DNA from: Rhodosporidiobolus odoratus
Taxonomy: Eukaryota > Basidiomycota > Microbotryomycetes > Sporidiobolales > Sporidiobolaceae
Direction: 5' to 3'
Assembly: GCA_034387635.1 (NCBI GenBank)
Contig: JAOANU010000002.1
Coordinates: 186,001-250,000 of the forward strand
Length of the DNA: 64,000 nt
Part shown: positions 21,788 to 34,051 of the stretch, piece after piece
Layout of the letters: every line of letters starts with the position of its first letter
How positions within the stretch are numbered: position 1 is the first letter of the stretch
The notes under the pieces: generated by a model
Databases searched by the model: none
What the model was told of the DNA's origin: nothing
What the model saw: the letters and a program-made list of their open reading frames with translations, nothing else
Translations under genes and position numbers: made by a program

Positions 21788-23671
21788 ATGGTGCATCTCG
21801 TTCTAACCCTCCTCGATGTTTCCTGCGAGAGCTGGCTGAGACGAGACTGACCGTTCTTACGTTTCCTGTGCAGTTCATTCCGACACCACTTTCGTTCGTT
21901 AGTTGGATCTGCACGGTCAAAGGCTGGGTGCGTTTTTCTTCCCGGTGCCGCATCGCTGCATCGTTTCATGCTCCGTCTTCGTCGAAAGTCCGCTGACCTC
22001 CTTTTTCCTCCATCCATTTCCCGTCCCTTGCCTCTCGCTCTTCCCGTACGAGCAGGTCGTCCTCCAGTCTTTCATCCTCGGCGCCGGCTACTTCGCGGCG
22101 GCCTATGTCCTGCGAGAGATTGTGTTTCCGGTGCTGAAATCGCTGTTTGAGAACTTCATCGTGTACCAAGTACGTCGTCCTTCTCCCAACATGAATGAAT
22201 GTTACTGATCGCGCCTATCGCCTGTCACAGTTCTTCAAAGGTGCGCGCTGCGTCTCCCTCATTCACATGGCGACTTTTTCCCGGCTTCTGCTTCGGCGAT
22301 GATGCTCTTGTTGCGTCCGGTGACGCTGACCTTCTACGGTTGTCGTAGGACCACTGGGAGACTGGATCATCGATGTCAAGGTATGCCGATGTCCTTCTTC
22401 GCTTCTCCCCCCTCGCTGACCAGTTCCCGCTTCCCCGGCTACTTTGTATGCTGACCTTCTTGTCCATTTCTTCCTTACCTTGCTCGTGTGACACAGACTA
22501 TGTTCTACGCCGCCCTCATCTACACCGCCATCGGTTTTGCCGGGTTGGTCGGCGCGATATTGGAGGTTGGATTCCTCCTGATCCCGTTCGTCCACGTCCT
22601 TTTTTTCCACCCTATACTCCTTATTGACGCTGTTCCTGCGGGTAGATATCTCATCTACCTCGCCATTGGTGCCGTCATCACCGCCAAGAAAGTCTGGGAG
22701 GTATTGCAGTCGATTCTGAGCGCGGAAAAGGATTTGAAGAAGGCTTGGTACGTACAGCTATATCTACCCTGTTCGAAGGCTCCAGCTGACAGTCGTCTGT
22801 TCCTAGCGACGCCATGAGTGGTCTTTTTGGCGGAAACTGTGATCAGACGTTCGAGGATATCAAGAAAGTGCGTCCGTTCCGTCATAGCCTCGCTCTCCCT
22901 CCGCTTTGTGTTTTGACTGGACTCGCTCTGTTTTCGATTACGCAGTACACCTACGGAGTAAGTCTACAATCAAACAACAGCTTACTATCGTCACAGCTAA
23001 CCCTTCCTTTCTTGCAGGCTGCCTTCGTCTTCGGTCTCCTCCAAATGTCCACCTTTTTCTGCGTCATCTTCCTGATCCGCCGCATCCATAAGAAGACGGG
23101 CATCTACTTTTTCACCATCTGCGGGCACCGGTGCGGTGAAGATCGCAAGGACGGCGGCACGGACTCGGACAACGACCTCGAAAAGGCCGTGCCGCATGGG
23201 AGGCGAAGACGAACCGCGATTCCTCTGCTTACGGTCGACGAGCAACGACAAGCCAAGGTCGCTGCGATACCGCAAGCAGCGTTCTCTCTACCGAGGAGAA
23301 ATCGACAGCGGGCCGTGCCTCCGTCGGATGCAATCCCGCAGGCATCGTTTGAGATGGGAAGGTCGTCGAGGCGAAGTGGGGACCGGAGACATCGGTATCC
23401 TCCACAGCCTCGAGCGATGGTTGCCTATGCTAGTACGGCGAGTGAGGCAGAGAGTGGACGGTCGCAGATGCGGAGTTTGGGGAAGAAGAGGAATAGGAGA
23501 AAACGACGGAGCAGTATGCGGGCGGGGGAGGAAGAGGAGGGATCGGACGCGGAGGAGGGATTGCTGACTGACGGGCGGGACGCGGAGCGAGGGAAGGACG
23601 AAGGTGGTAACGCGGGAAGAGGCGCTAGTGGCCGGAGTCGCGGCAGAAGCAGCAGCGGGACGGACACTTGA
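21788..23671 (+). CDS. Hypothetical multi-pass membrane protein
   Basis: Family not recognised. A chain of exons gives four or so hydrophobic segments: VLQSFILGAGYFAAAYVLREI (trimmed), MFYAALIYTAIGFAGLVG, YLIYLAIGAVITAKKV and FVFGLLQMSTFFCVIFLI, separated by short loops such as the one holding AMSGLFGGNCDQTFEDIKK. The last exon (about 23018-23671) adds a long cytosolic-type tail rich in Arg, Ser, Gly and acidic stretches (RRNRQRAVPPSD.., EEEEGSDAEEG). The start is tentative: an ATG at 21788 followed by a 56-base intron ending TGTGCAG puts FIPTPLSFVSW in frame. The tail may be a disordered region for phosphorylation. Confidence 0.6.
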
Positions 23672-24223
23672 TTGCCTCGCAACAAACGGGCTTTTGTCTT
23701 TTCTTCGCCTCCTGCGTCTCTGTCAGATCGGCTATACTTAGCGCTTCATTGCCGACAGGTCGATAGCATGTCCCCACCATCAAACCACCTATCGACTAGC
23801 CACTCTCCATCGACCTTCCCAATCCGGCTGATTTTTCGGGCGGGCTGGTCTACCTCAAAATTGACATGCCCGCGGCCTATCCTTGCTTCTTTCGACGGAA
23901 CTAGACTGAAGAAACCCTCATCGGCGAAGGTCCAGATTCGGGTACCGAAGTTCCCTTCTTGAGTTACGCCGTCTCCCCTTCGAGTCGGTCCCTGCGTTTG
24001 GGCTGTTGCGGTCAAAACGTCTTCGGTCCGCCCTGTCGGGTCGCATCATGGCGATGTCTGTGGACATTACACGCGTAGGTGCTCTGACTTGATCGCAAGC
24101 GAGGTCAATGGGAACGATTGAAAGCTGGCTTCCTCCACCGGCTGTCTCTCTGCTTAGTCTCCTTCACCTATCTCCTCCCCTCTCCACCTACCTCTCTATC
24201 CCTCTTAGAAAAGACAGTCCGAG
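23672..24223. other. intergenic, aspartic protease promoter
   Basis: About 550 bases between two plus-strand genes. The last 100 bases before the protease ATG are strongly pyrimidine-rich (CTCC/TCTC runs), as is common just upstream of fungal start sites. No gene seen. Confidence 0.5.
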
Positions 24224-26490
24224 ATGAAGACTTCGTTCGCTTCCCTCGCAACGACGGCGCTGGTAGCCTCCCTTTTTTCCACTTCGACGGTGGCGCTTCC
24301 GGTCGAGGATGGCACACTCTCGATTCCGCTTAACAAGCGTGGTGCAGAGCGCGAGCACAAGCAGATCACTCGCCGTGACGGCACGGTCAACTGGCCTGTC
24401 TTCGAGGTGCGTTGCTGCCTGTTCTTCTTCAAGTTCTTCTTCTTCTTCCTCTTCTCTCTGCGCGCTCTCTTCCCTCGATTGTTCTTTATTGACATCCTTC
24501 ACGCGCAGGAACATGTCTCTCGGGTGACCGCCAAGTATCACCGCACCGCGCAAATCTACCGCGAGAAGCATGGCCGCATGCCTCTTCAAAGCCCGCCTCG
24601 CTCGAACAGCACGGGTGGCGATGAGGACGGCGCACTGCCCTCGCTCGGCAAACGTGCAGGTCTTCACGTTGGACCTCGTCAAGCAAAGCTGGACAAGCGT
24701 CAGGAGAGGGTTCCGTTCAACGAGCGCACTAGCAGTTTGTCTGGGCAAGTTGCAGCTGCGAGTAATTCTGCGAGGGTGCCGTTCAACCAGCGTACGACTA
24801 CCACGACGACAACCACTCGCCCTTCTACGACTACGCAAGCTCGATCTACCACCTCTGCAGTACCGTCTTCTAGCTCGACTTCGACTTCGATCGGCACGAC
24901 TTCCCTTGCTACGACCCAGGCTCCGATCGCGACCAGCACTCAAGCAACGACCTCCGCACAGTCTACTACAGCTGCTGCCACTGCGGGGCGACCTAGTACC
25001 GGGGCCGTCCCTCTCACCGATGAGCTCAACGACTCCTGTGCGTCTCTTTCTCCGCTCATCCTTCAGCGACCTCGCACCGTCTGCCCCCACTTGCTTGCAG
25101 GTCGTGCTTACGCTTTCCACTCCGTAGTGTGGGCCGGCTACCTCGCTATCGGCACTCCCCCTGCGCAGTTCCTGATTGACTTTGACACCGGTAAGCCCCT
25201 TTTCATCCTCTTTTTCCTTTGCCCTGACTGCAGCAATTCTCGTTTGCTCGACCTGATATCGTGTAAAGCTGACCTATACATCTTTTGCAGGCTCTTCCGA
25301 CCTTTGGGTGTCAAGCAACAGCTGCACCTCGAATGCCTGCTCCAACAAGCGCAAGTACGACCCTTCATCGTCCTCTTCTTCTAAGCCGGTGCCCAACAAG
25401 AAGCTCTCCATCCAGTACGGTGACGGCTCTACCACCTCTGGCAACGTCTACATGGACACGGTCACCATCGCCGGCTTTGCCGCTGTCAACCAAACCTTCG
25501 GAGCCGCTACCACCCTCAGCGACTCGTGGCAGTATGACCCGCCGGACGGATTGATGGGAATGGGCTACCAGTCCTTGTCCCAGTTGAGGAGTCCTCCGGT
25601 GTTCCAGACGGTGCGTTACTTACTTGCCCTCATCGTCCCTGCGCCCGTATTCACTCCGCCCGTACTCATACCTCCCTCCCCCTACCTCCCCCTACTTCCA
25701 GCTCGTTTCCCAGGGCAAGTTGTCCTCCGCCATGTTCTCCTTCAAGCTGTCCTCGACTTCGGTCGGAAAATCGGAACTCTACCTCGGCGGCATGAACCCC
25801 TCTTACTACGTCGCTGGAACGACTGAGTGGGCGCCCGTTATCTCTCAGGCGTACTGGACTGTCGCTGGTCAGACGCAGGTCAACGGCGCGACGGTCGGGT
25901 CGACTGGTACTTTCAACGCGATCATTGACACCGGGACGACCATTATTGTTGTGCGCCTTTCTTCTCTTTCTCGCTGCGCTTCAACGGAGTCGACGTATTG
26001 CTGACCACGCCTTACTCTTCCGCTTGCAATTCTATCCCCCTTGAACATCGTTCACCATCCTTTCCCTGTCTGCTTGCTTCCAACCTCAATCCCTTGCACA
26101 GGCCCCTACCTCCTTCGCCTCCAAATTCTGGGCCGCCGTCCCCAACTCCGCTCCCTACGGCTCAGGTGGCTACTACACCTTCCCCTGCAACTCAGCTCCT
26201 ACCGTCTCCTTCACCTTTGGCGGTTCGACCACTCAATGGAAGGTCTCGCAGTTCAACCTCGGGCGTGTATCGTCGGGTAGCTCGAAGTGTGTCGGTAGTG
26301 TTGTCGGGCAGGATACCGGGATTAACGGTGTCATCATGGGCGACAACTTTCTCAAGAACGTTTATGCCACTTTTGACCTGACTAAGTACGTCTCATATTC
26401 TACTCGTCTTCGTTTCCTTTGCGAATCCTGACTCGCTGTCTCCCCTTCTGCAGCAACCGCGTCGGCTTCTCCCAGCAGAAGCAAGGGTAA
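24224..26490 (+). CDS. Secreted pepsin-like aspartic protease (A1)
   Basis: Endopeptidase entering the secretory pathway. The N-terminus is a signal peptide (MKTSFASLATTALVASLF.., cleavage near Ala-Leu-Pro). A propeptide follows with dibasic KR sites (SLGKR, KLDKR) that suit Kex2 processing. A linker of about 90 residues is almost pure Thr/Ser/Ala and probably O-glycosylated. The catalytic domain starts YLAIGTPPAQF; active-site motifs are DTGSSDLW, split by an intron near 25190-25290, and IIDTGTTII near 25925. The flap is IQYGDGSTTSG. The ending NNRVGFSQQKQG is typical of fungal members. No GPI signal is present, so it is probably released. Confidence 0.92.
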
Positions 26491-27000
26491 ACGCCCTTAC
26501 CATTCCACCCCTGCCGCTCAAAACGCCCTCGAGCTCTTTGTACAGTTCCTCCACGTATGCTCTCTTGTACCTCCACCTTTTCACGCCCTCTCCTGTATCA
26601 ACACCATGCCTGTATCGCTTCATCGCCTTGTAGCCTCTCCTAGATTCGCTAGATCGGCCTCGTGTCGATATCGGAACAGCAAATTGCCGTTCATCGATCT
26701 TGACCTTGTGCGCAGCAACGGCGCCCTTTCCGGTTACCAGCGATGTCATCTCTATGGAACCTGAACGAGATCTTGGAAACAGGAAGCACGACTGCTTGTT
26801 AGTGACGACCTTCTCAGTTTGGTGCAGTTTAAAGTCGCGGCATCACACCAGCGGCCATGCAGCGGAAGAGCTAGCTTATTGCTCAGGAAGGGCGCGATGC
26901 GCGCTTAGAGACATTCAGGCGGAGAATCGCTTTCGATAGGAAGCGAAGATGGCAAGAACGGCAGTATGATAACGACAACATGTGATTTCTACGCACTCGT
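26491..27000. other. convergent intergenic region
   Basis: About 510 bases between the convergent stop codons of the protease and the OXLD1-like gene. It holds the two 3' ends; no further gene seen. Confidence 0.5.
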
Positions 27001-27800
27001 CTAGGCAATGTCGAGCCCGTCCACCCTCCTCTCTAGTTTTTCTACCACCGCCTCGGTTTCCTCTATGTTGATCGCTACGGCCGGCTTTCCCTGTTTCTCG
27101 TCCTCGCCGTCTTCGGGATCGCCATTGAGAGCTGCCTCCTCCTCGGCCTCACGCTGTCGGTCCTCCTCTTCTTCCTTCAACCGCTGCTTTATAGACTTCC
27201 AGTCAGAGTGGAGGTCGCGCCATCTGCGAGAGAACTTGGGTCAACATGGTGAACCAGCGGCTCACTCGGCAGGAAGCAGTGTGAGGTGAATGAGATTGAA
27301 CACGCACGTCTTCTCTTCTTCCCACCAGATAGTCACCTAGGGTATAGAAGTCATGGAGCGCTATCAGCATTGGCACGCGGGTGGTTTACTGGAAAAGGCG
27401 GAAGGAAAAGGTGGAGGCAAAAGGGGAAGGAATGCCAAAGGGGAGTGTCACGCCTCACCACACACTCCAGCCCACATCCTCCACCACAGCAGTCCCACGG
27501 TTTCGGCTCCGTGGGCGGCTCCTCCTGCAGCGCCCGCCTCTTGATCTCCTTGATCCGGTTCGGGTGGTGTCCTCCCCTCTTCAACAAGCGCTGAAAGTAG
27601 CCTGATTGCCCGAAGCGGGAATCGTCCAGTGCGAGGTCTTCAACATCTGATGACGCGGTTGCGCACGGGGGTTTCGGAGAGGAAGGAGGTGAGGGAGCGG
27701 GAGTCGGGGCGGCGGATGGGAAGGAAGTAGAAGAGTCCGCTGGCGGGGTTGGTGAGCTTGACACGGCGCCGGAAATGGCGGACAGCACGGTAGATAGCAT
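27001..27800 (-). CDS. OXLD1-like (oxidoreductase-like domain) protein
   Basis: Small protein with the 'oxidoreductase-like' cysteine motif: EPKPWDCCGGGCGLECV (about 27500-27455), continued after an intron by VTIWWEEEKT and, after another, WRDLHSDWKSIKQRL. The remainder is an acidic helical tail with a probable coiled coil. Family members are short, often mitochondrial proteins of unknown activity. The start is uncertain: the first in-frame ATG is at 27800 (MLSTVLSAISG), but open coding-like sequence (NRLDVYVNG) extends upstream without an ATG, so an earlier exon may exist. Confidence 0.65.
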
Positions 27801-28204
27801 CCCGTTGACGTAGACGTCTAAGCGATTCTGCCCTTTCGGGGGCAATCCAACTCGGCCGGCGGTAGTCGGGAGGTCGCAAAAGGTGTGAGGCGAGATTGGA
27901 CCAAGTAGAGCAATTTAGGCGCTACGCTGTGTGTCTATGTCGTTCGGACGGAGAATCCCTCGAGCTGCATTGATGTCTGGAAGAGGATGACGGAGAGTGA
28001 ACTGATGAAAGTCGAAGGACTGGCGATGATAGCAGCTGAGAGCGGGTGCACGCCACTGGTAGATAGACCATACTCGAATGGTAGTCTACGCAGTTAGCAA
28101 TAGCTAGTCAAGTAGGAACAGACGGTAGTAGTTGATGAAATTGTTCTCCTCGACTGTTTCTTCGCTTGCTCTCGCTTGACTTGGCTCGAATCGCCGTAGA
28201 GCGC
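27801..28204. other. divergent intergenic region
   Basis: About 400 bases between the OXLD1-like and glutaredoxin-like genes. It may contain a missing first exon of the OXLD1-like gene; otherwise nothing was recognised. Confidence 0.4.
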
Positions 28205-28720
28205 ATGCCGCCACGCTCACTACGCCTACCGTCTCTCACCCTCTTCACAAGCGGTCCTCTGTGCTCTCTGTGCGACGTCGCCAAAGCCGATCTCGCCGAG
28301 GTCCGCAAGAAAGTCGGTTCAGTTGCTTCCTTCTTGCATTCACCAGTGGACACTCACTGAGGTACATATCCACAGGTTCCGTTTAACCTCGAGCTCTACG
28401 ACATCCGCCGGGTCAAAGACGACCCTGACGAGTACAACAGAGTCGCTTGGAGAAGGTTATATCAAGTAGGTTAACCCCATCCCGTTCTTGCTTTCCTTTG
28501 CAAGCTGAAACTCCTTTACCACTAGTACGACGTACCCGTCCTACACCTCCACCCCGAAGGCGACACCTCGATTGAAGCCCTCTCAGGGAAAAAGGGCTGG
28601 GGAGGAAGGGTTGCAAAGCACCGCATCGACAAGGACAAGCTCGAAACGCTCGTCAGGGAATGGACGAAGAAGCTCAATCCGCCCACGGAACAGGAGAAAA
28701 CGGGGAAGCAAGCTCCATAG
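28205..28720 (+). CDS. Glutaredoxin-like protein (YDR286C/DUF836 type)
   Basis: Small thioredoxin-fold protein. Three exons: PRSLRLPSLTLFTSGPLCSL-type start with the CSLC redox motif (CxxC) near residue 20, then VPFNLELYDIRRVKD, then YDVPVLHLHPEGDT, containing the conserved cis-Pro (VPVLH). The intron acceptors are CCACAG and CACTAG and all phases fit. Length is about 115 residues, as in the family. It may act as a mitochondrial or cytosolic thiol oxidoreductase; the substrate is unknown. The next gene begins within about 60 bases. Confidence 0.85.
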
Positions 28721-28779
28721 GGCAAACCAGTATGTTCTCTCCACTCCGCTTGTGATTTGTTTCCGTTTCGTAGCTAAAT

Positions 28780-30317
28780 GCAGAAGCGTCTCGCGCACAC
28801 TAGAACTACCCTCGGAACGGCCGCGCACTTGTTCTCCTCCTCCATTACGAGCGGCTTCTCCCAGCTCAGGTGATGCTCCCGTTTTTGAAGCTGAATCCGC
28901 TCCGGCGGGCAAGACAGCATCCCCGCCTTTGTCCGACGCACAAGACGACGACCGGCCACTCTTCCTCGTGACCACTTCCCCATCAGCCATTGTAGATGAC
29001 TCGCACTACGCGTCCTTTGGCCTCGGCTTCTCATACGATTACGCCCGATCGCCTACCTCTCCTTCACGCCCCTCTTTCATTTCAGGCACCTCCTTACACA
29101 TCCTGGGCGAGCGCCGCACGCCGTCTCCTCCGCCCTCCTCTGCTTCCGGCAAGCCCGGTCCCGGCAGTAACCTCAACCACCTCTGGCCCAACAAAGCCTG
29201 CTTTAACTGCACCGACCCGTCCCACTCTCTCAGCGCTTGCCCCTTTCGCCGTGACTCCGATATCATCGCTCAGAACCGCGCGCAGTACCTGTCTCAGCGG
29301 GCTTCTCTCTCGCTCCTTTCCCGATCTCTCGCTTCTTCCGGCACGAATACGCCGAAGCGACTTTCGGACATCAGGTCGGCAGGACAGGAGCAAGAGCCAG
29401 CATCGGACCGCGCTCGTTTCCTGACCTACTTCGAGCGGTTCAAGCCGGGGGTGGTTAGCGCAGAGCTGAAGATTGCTCTGGGAATGGGCGGCGCGAACGC
29501 CTATGTTACTCAGGAGATGCCCTGGCTAGCTCGAATGAGAGAGGTTGGATACCCTCGAGGCTGGACTTGGGCAGAAGGCGAGACCGGTAAGAAGCCTTGC
29601 GTTTTCTTCCTCGGCATACTGGGATCTAACCGCTTTCGGTTTCATGCAGATCCCTTCGAGCGGATGCGACTGCGCGTCCTCGAGCTTACAGCCGGCGATG
29701 AGGATGGTGAGCTTTCCGACCTTGTAGAGGTGGATTTGCTCGAGGTATACGGCGATGAAGAAGAGGCCGCATCACCGCTAGCCGGACCCGACCCGAAACG
29801 CACAACTATCAATTTGCACACCTCGCCTTCCCAAGTCAGAAACACCTTATCATCTCCCGTCCTTCGCTCACCTTCCTCGCCCGCCCTCTCTCTGCCCCCC
29901 TCGCCTCCACTGCCTTCCGCCGCGCCCCCTCCCGTCCCGTCCGACCCCCCTCCGCCCCTCCCACCAGATGCCCCTCCACCTCTCCCACCCGAACCTCCTC
30001 CACCCCTTCCCACTGAACCCCCTCCTCCTCTTCCTCCCCTTCAGGCTCTTCCTCGAATCCACCTCATCGACTACCGTACGTGTCTCTTCGATTCTAGGAC
30101 CCATTGGGTAGCGTTCTCGGTGGAGGGGTACTATATGAGCTTGAACAGGCCGGCGCCGGGTGGAGAGGCCACAGCGCGAGCGAGGCGGGAGATCGAGAAG
30201 GTGGCGACGGACGAGGGCGAGAGAAAGGAAGGCGAGGGGCCGGGAGAGGATGCTCTCGGACTTAGTGGGGAAGGCGAGGAGGACATGGAGTTGGGCAGCG
30301 ATAGCGACCAGGAGTAG
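28780..30317 (+). CDS. ZCCHC8-like zinc-knuckle / PSP-domain protein
   Basis: Nuclear RNA-surveillance type protein (ZCCHC8 is the scaffold of the human NEXT complex). A CCHC knuckle, ACFNCTDPSHSLSAC, lies at about 29195-29240. It is followed by the PSP region (ALGMGGANAYVTQEMPWLARM, shortened; REVGYPRGWTW) and, after an intron at 29590-29649, DPFERMRLRVLEL. Then comes a tract of about 50 residues of nearly pure Pro with Leu/Ala/Glu/Asp (PPPPLPPD.. units), then a closing acidic tail. The start could not be fixed: no in-frame ATG exists between 28720 and the knuckle. The ATG at 28780 lies behind a likely 5' UTR intron (28730-28776), but in another frame, so at least one intron is unresolved. 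Confidence 0.7.
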
Positions 30318-31480
30318 CACTCAGCGAAACATGCCAATCTAGAGCTTTTCTGCGCGCGTTTTGCTGTTCCTTCATCCGCTCCATCGAGCTCTCCCGGTAC
30401 TTTCCGCAAAGACACAGACTTCAGTATCGTTGGCACTCTTGCACCCGGAATTGCCGGCTTGTCCCTCGAGGCTAGCGAGTATCACCCGAGGTCGACAGTA
30501 GAGAGGGCGCCGGGAGATTGCGCAAGGAAGGGGAAAAACGGAACGCACATGAATGGTCCTGAGCGTCACCAGCAAGGACAGCGACATGGTAATGAGCCGA
30601 GCAGCCTTCGAGCTGTCTCCTTGAAGTGCTGTCGTGAAAAGAAAAGCTTAAGCGGTCTGTGATGCAGGGAGTCGAGCAGCCGACAATGGTAAGCGGTGGA
30701 CAGGATAATTCGAAGGCGACGACGAAGTCAGCCGCGCACTTGGCGATGGACCGTGTCACGACGCACGAAGGACGTGGCTGGCACTGCCCACATCATTTAG
30801 TCAAACGTAGCTCTGTGGAAAGGCAATGCCATCGAAGTGGTCAGCTCTTAGCAGGTCTACCAGTAGGGTCAAGGGGAGAGAAGGGCACACCTACGATCCG
30901 CCACTGCCGTATAGATGCACACCAAGTCCCGAAAGTCGAGCGGTGGGGCGTGAGAAGCTTTGCTAGCCACGCTCTCCTTCGAGGGCGTGCAGAGAGGACC
31001 TTCTCTACTTGGGGTGGCGCCGGTACGGGATGCATACTGAGAGGTACAAAGAATGTGTGGGTAGCAGTATGTAGAACCGTGAAGCGTGCTGGTGCGGAAC
31101 GACGAAAGAGGTCAAGGCGAAAAGGAGTCGAAGGGAGATGAGACACGAGACTGGACACGGGCAAAGCTCGACAAAGTCAAGAAGAGCACTCATGCAGGCC
31201 GGCCGCGTCCCCGTTGACTTTCGAAAAGGTTGTCAAGTGTCTACGCACGACGTAGGGGGGTAAGAGTACAGCGCCAGGACAGGCTGAACCTTTTGACCTT
31301 CCCAACTCACAAGAAGAAAGCGCCGAAAAGAACTGACAGCAAGTCTACTTGCCAAGGCGGTATGTAGTACAGACCCTACAGAAGCTCATACTCTATGGGA
31401 ACAACGGGAACGTTCACCAAGGAACGGGAAACGACGGTAAAATAATCTAAACTTGAACACCGGCAGCCAGAAACGAGACT
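30318..31480. other. convergent intergenic region, 1.16 kb
   Basis: Unusually long for a convergent region here. Open frames of up to 160 codons occur (30659-31141 plus), but they have no recognisable domain and no splice-signal support. I see no gene that I can defend. Confidence 0.4.
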
Positions 31481-34051
31481 TCAAGCCTGAACGATGGTTG
31501 CGTGCGTGTCAAGCCCCACTTCCTTCTCCTTGTCGCTGCTGACATCGGAGGTGTAGTCGCTCGACGAATAAGAGGTCGGGAGGGGGGCGGGCGGAAAGAG
31601 GTAGGAGAGAGCGGCATAGATAGCCCCCGCCGTCACGCAACCAACGGGATAGACTCCGGCGTAGACGTAGACCGCACCGTGAGGAATGCCAATGTTCGGG
31701 TTGATGTTGTAGATCATGCCGGGTAGGGTGGGAACACTGAGAGGATCATTTCGTAAGCCAGTGTTTTGTGACACTCGAGGCACGAGAGGGAGCGGACGCA
31801 CCAACCGCAAACGAAAGCGGCGACAGCGCGAAGGTTGAAGCCTCCAGTGTACCAGTAAACTGAGCGGTGCTTGATGAATAGGTCGGGTAGGGCGATCGAG
31901 CGGTGGTGGACAAGGAAAAAGTCGGCCATGAGGATGCCGCCGATAGGCGCGAGGAAGACGGAGTAGCCACTGTGAAATTTTAGAGGTTATCACTTGCCAC
32001 GATTCGAGGGACGAACAGCCCGTAAAGGTTCGAGAGGGGATGATAGAGAGGAAGGGAGAAAGAGCTGAAAACACATGAAAGTGACACATACCCGAGGAAT
32101 GCCGTGAATGTCTTCGCGCTATTCTGGATAATCCACGGGCATGTCACGAGACCAAGAATGGCGGTAATGTACTGTCCACGACGGATGTTGATCCACCGGG
32201 GGAACATGACCATGAGGTCGTTACCGACGGCGGTCTGCACGCAGAGAGCAGATCAGTACTCTGTCCGTCGCGAGTATGAAAGGCAAAGAAGGAGTCCGAA
32301 GAAGCCCAGGAGTGAACGCCTCGGCGTGTGAGAGAAGTAAAACCGGGAAACGGGATAGAGGGGGAGACAAGACGGGTTTTTGCAGTAGAGAGAGAGAGAG
32401 ACTGACAGAATTTGCGCTGAGGTTTGTTGAAAGCTTTGACAGTGACAGGTGTAAGGGCAGAGTAAGCAGAGTAAAGAAGAGAGAGGGAGTCAGGGGGAGA
32501 AAGCGGAAAATCGGTTAATCTCTGCCACACCCTGGCAGATCGGAGCACGAGTACTCACCACCGCGAGGCCCCAGCAGAATGCTGTGAAGAACTTGGGCGC
32601 GCGACCCATGAGTGCCGAAACCTTGGTCAATCAAACAAAGTCATTACTCGCGCTAGGTCAAGTCAAGGCTAATCGCGTAAAGGCATACCTGTAAAGGACT
32701 CCAGGTCGTAACACCATAGATGACCTGAGCCGAGGAGGTAACGACCACGCCGAGAATGGCGCAGAGCGTCACAAGGAAAGTGAGCGAGAGGATATTGGTT
32801 GCCGGAACTGCACGAGGGTTCCTTGCGTAACGAGCTGGGCAGTGGCAAGCAATCAGTATATCATCTTGATAAGGGTGGCCTCAGGTGGAAACATACTGAA
32901 GTCCGCAAGGTTGAGGGAAAGAGTCGATTTTGGAGCAATGGCGGAGGTGAACGCGCTCATAAAGACCAGACCCGGGGTGCGGCCGTCAGTGATGTGGGTC
33001 GACTTCGAGAAAACCGGTCCAAAGCCGTGAGCCCGACCAACAGCCCAGCCGAAGAGGGAAATGCCGAAGATAGGCATAAGAACCTGCGGAAGATTGGGAA
33101 GGTTGGCGAAATCAGCGTCCCGCGGTCGAGCATTCTCCTCCTCCCCGTTTGCACCTGGGTGACAAGGGAAGAAAGACTTACAATCTTGACAAGGAAGAGG
33201 TAGTGTAGCTTCGAGATGTGGATGTGGAGAAGGGGAAGCTCTGCGGAAGAAGCAAAGTGGTCAGTTGCCGGGCGGCTTGAAAGGAAAAGGATAGGATGAC
33301 GCACGAATGAGGTAGAAGATGAAGAAGCAGAGTAGCATGGACGATGTAACATGCGCAGACTCCGGCAGGTGGTTGGGGAAATCGATGAACGACGGCCAGA
33401 TCGCTTGAAGCATGACTTGTATGGCTTGCCCCCCTTGGTACGTCTGCGTTCCGAACCAGATGATTGCCGCTACGGAGCGGCAGATCACGGCGATGTAGGT
33501 GCCTCGAATACCGAAGCAGGTGCGGGCGTAGCTGTACAGAAAAGGTCAGCTGACTCCGAAAGATAAGGAAAGGACTACGCACGAGGGAAAGTTGATACCG
33601 TAGTGTGCTCCCACCCATCCATTGGCAGCGCAGGCGAGGGAGATGACGAAGTGGCCAAGGAGAACCGCACCGATGGTTGCGCCAGGAGAAAGACCGGCAG
33701 AGACGGCAGACGAAGCCACCTGATACTGGCTTATACCGAACGCCTCGGCTACCCAATAGCCGGTGAGGGTAAAAGTTCCCCACGTACCTGCAAAGGGGAC
33801 ACAAACACAATCGATTGCGAAGGGGAACAAGGAGAAGAAGTTAGTTTCGCCGTCAGAAGACAGGAGAAAAGATGCTACGCACGCTTCGGGTCGTCCAGGG
33901 GAACTGGCAGCATATCCTTCTCCGCTTCGAGGCTGATGCCCTCCGTCTTGTCGCCATCAGCGGGTGTAAACATCGAGCCATCTGGCCCAACGACCATCGA
34001 ACTGGTCTCCCGCTCGATGCGGAAGCGGTTGATAAGGGTGGAAACGGTCAT
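31481..34051 (-). CDS. NCS1-family nucleobase/hydantoin/allantoin permease
   Basis: Twelve-helix cation-coupled permease of the plasma membrane. Blocks visible: LPVPLDDPKR, WGTFTLTGYWVAEAFGISQY, GATIGAVLLGHFVIS, GAHYGINFPVYARTCFGIRG, WFGTQTYQGGQAIQ, VLMPIFGISLFGWAV, FTSAIAPKSTLSLNLADFSRY, CWGLAVTAVGNDLMVMFPRW, NIRRGQYITAILGL, GGYSVFLAPIGGILMADFF and VYVYAGVYPVGCV. The ATG at 34051 starts MTVSTLINRFRIERE. The loop SLNLADFSRYA is the NCS1 helix-8 signature. An intron near 32390 holds a (GA)n run. The family includes yeast uracil, uridine and allantoin permeases and the bacterial hydantoin carrier Mhp1. Its position beside the racemase/carbamoylase/oxidase genes makes hydantoins or allantoin plausible substrates, but this is inference. 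Confidence 0.9.

Noticed and set aside
30004..30110. Intron at the GTACGTGTCT donor in the ZCCHC8-like gene
   Set aside because: The only nearby acceptor would give a 22-base intron; the open frame continues sensibly without splicing.
30659..31141. 160-codon open frame in the convergent intergenic region
   Set aside because: No domain, biased Arg/Gly/His composition typical of a random GC-rich frame, and an equally long frame on the other strand.
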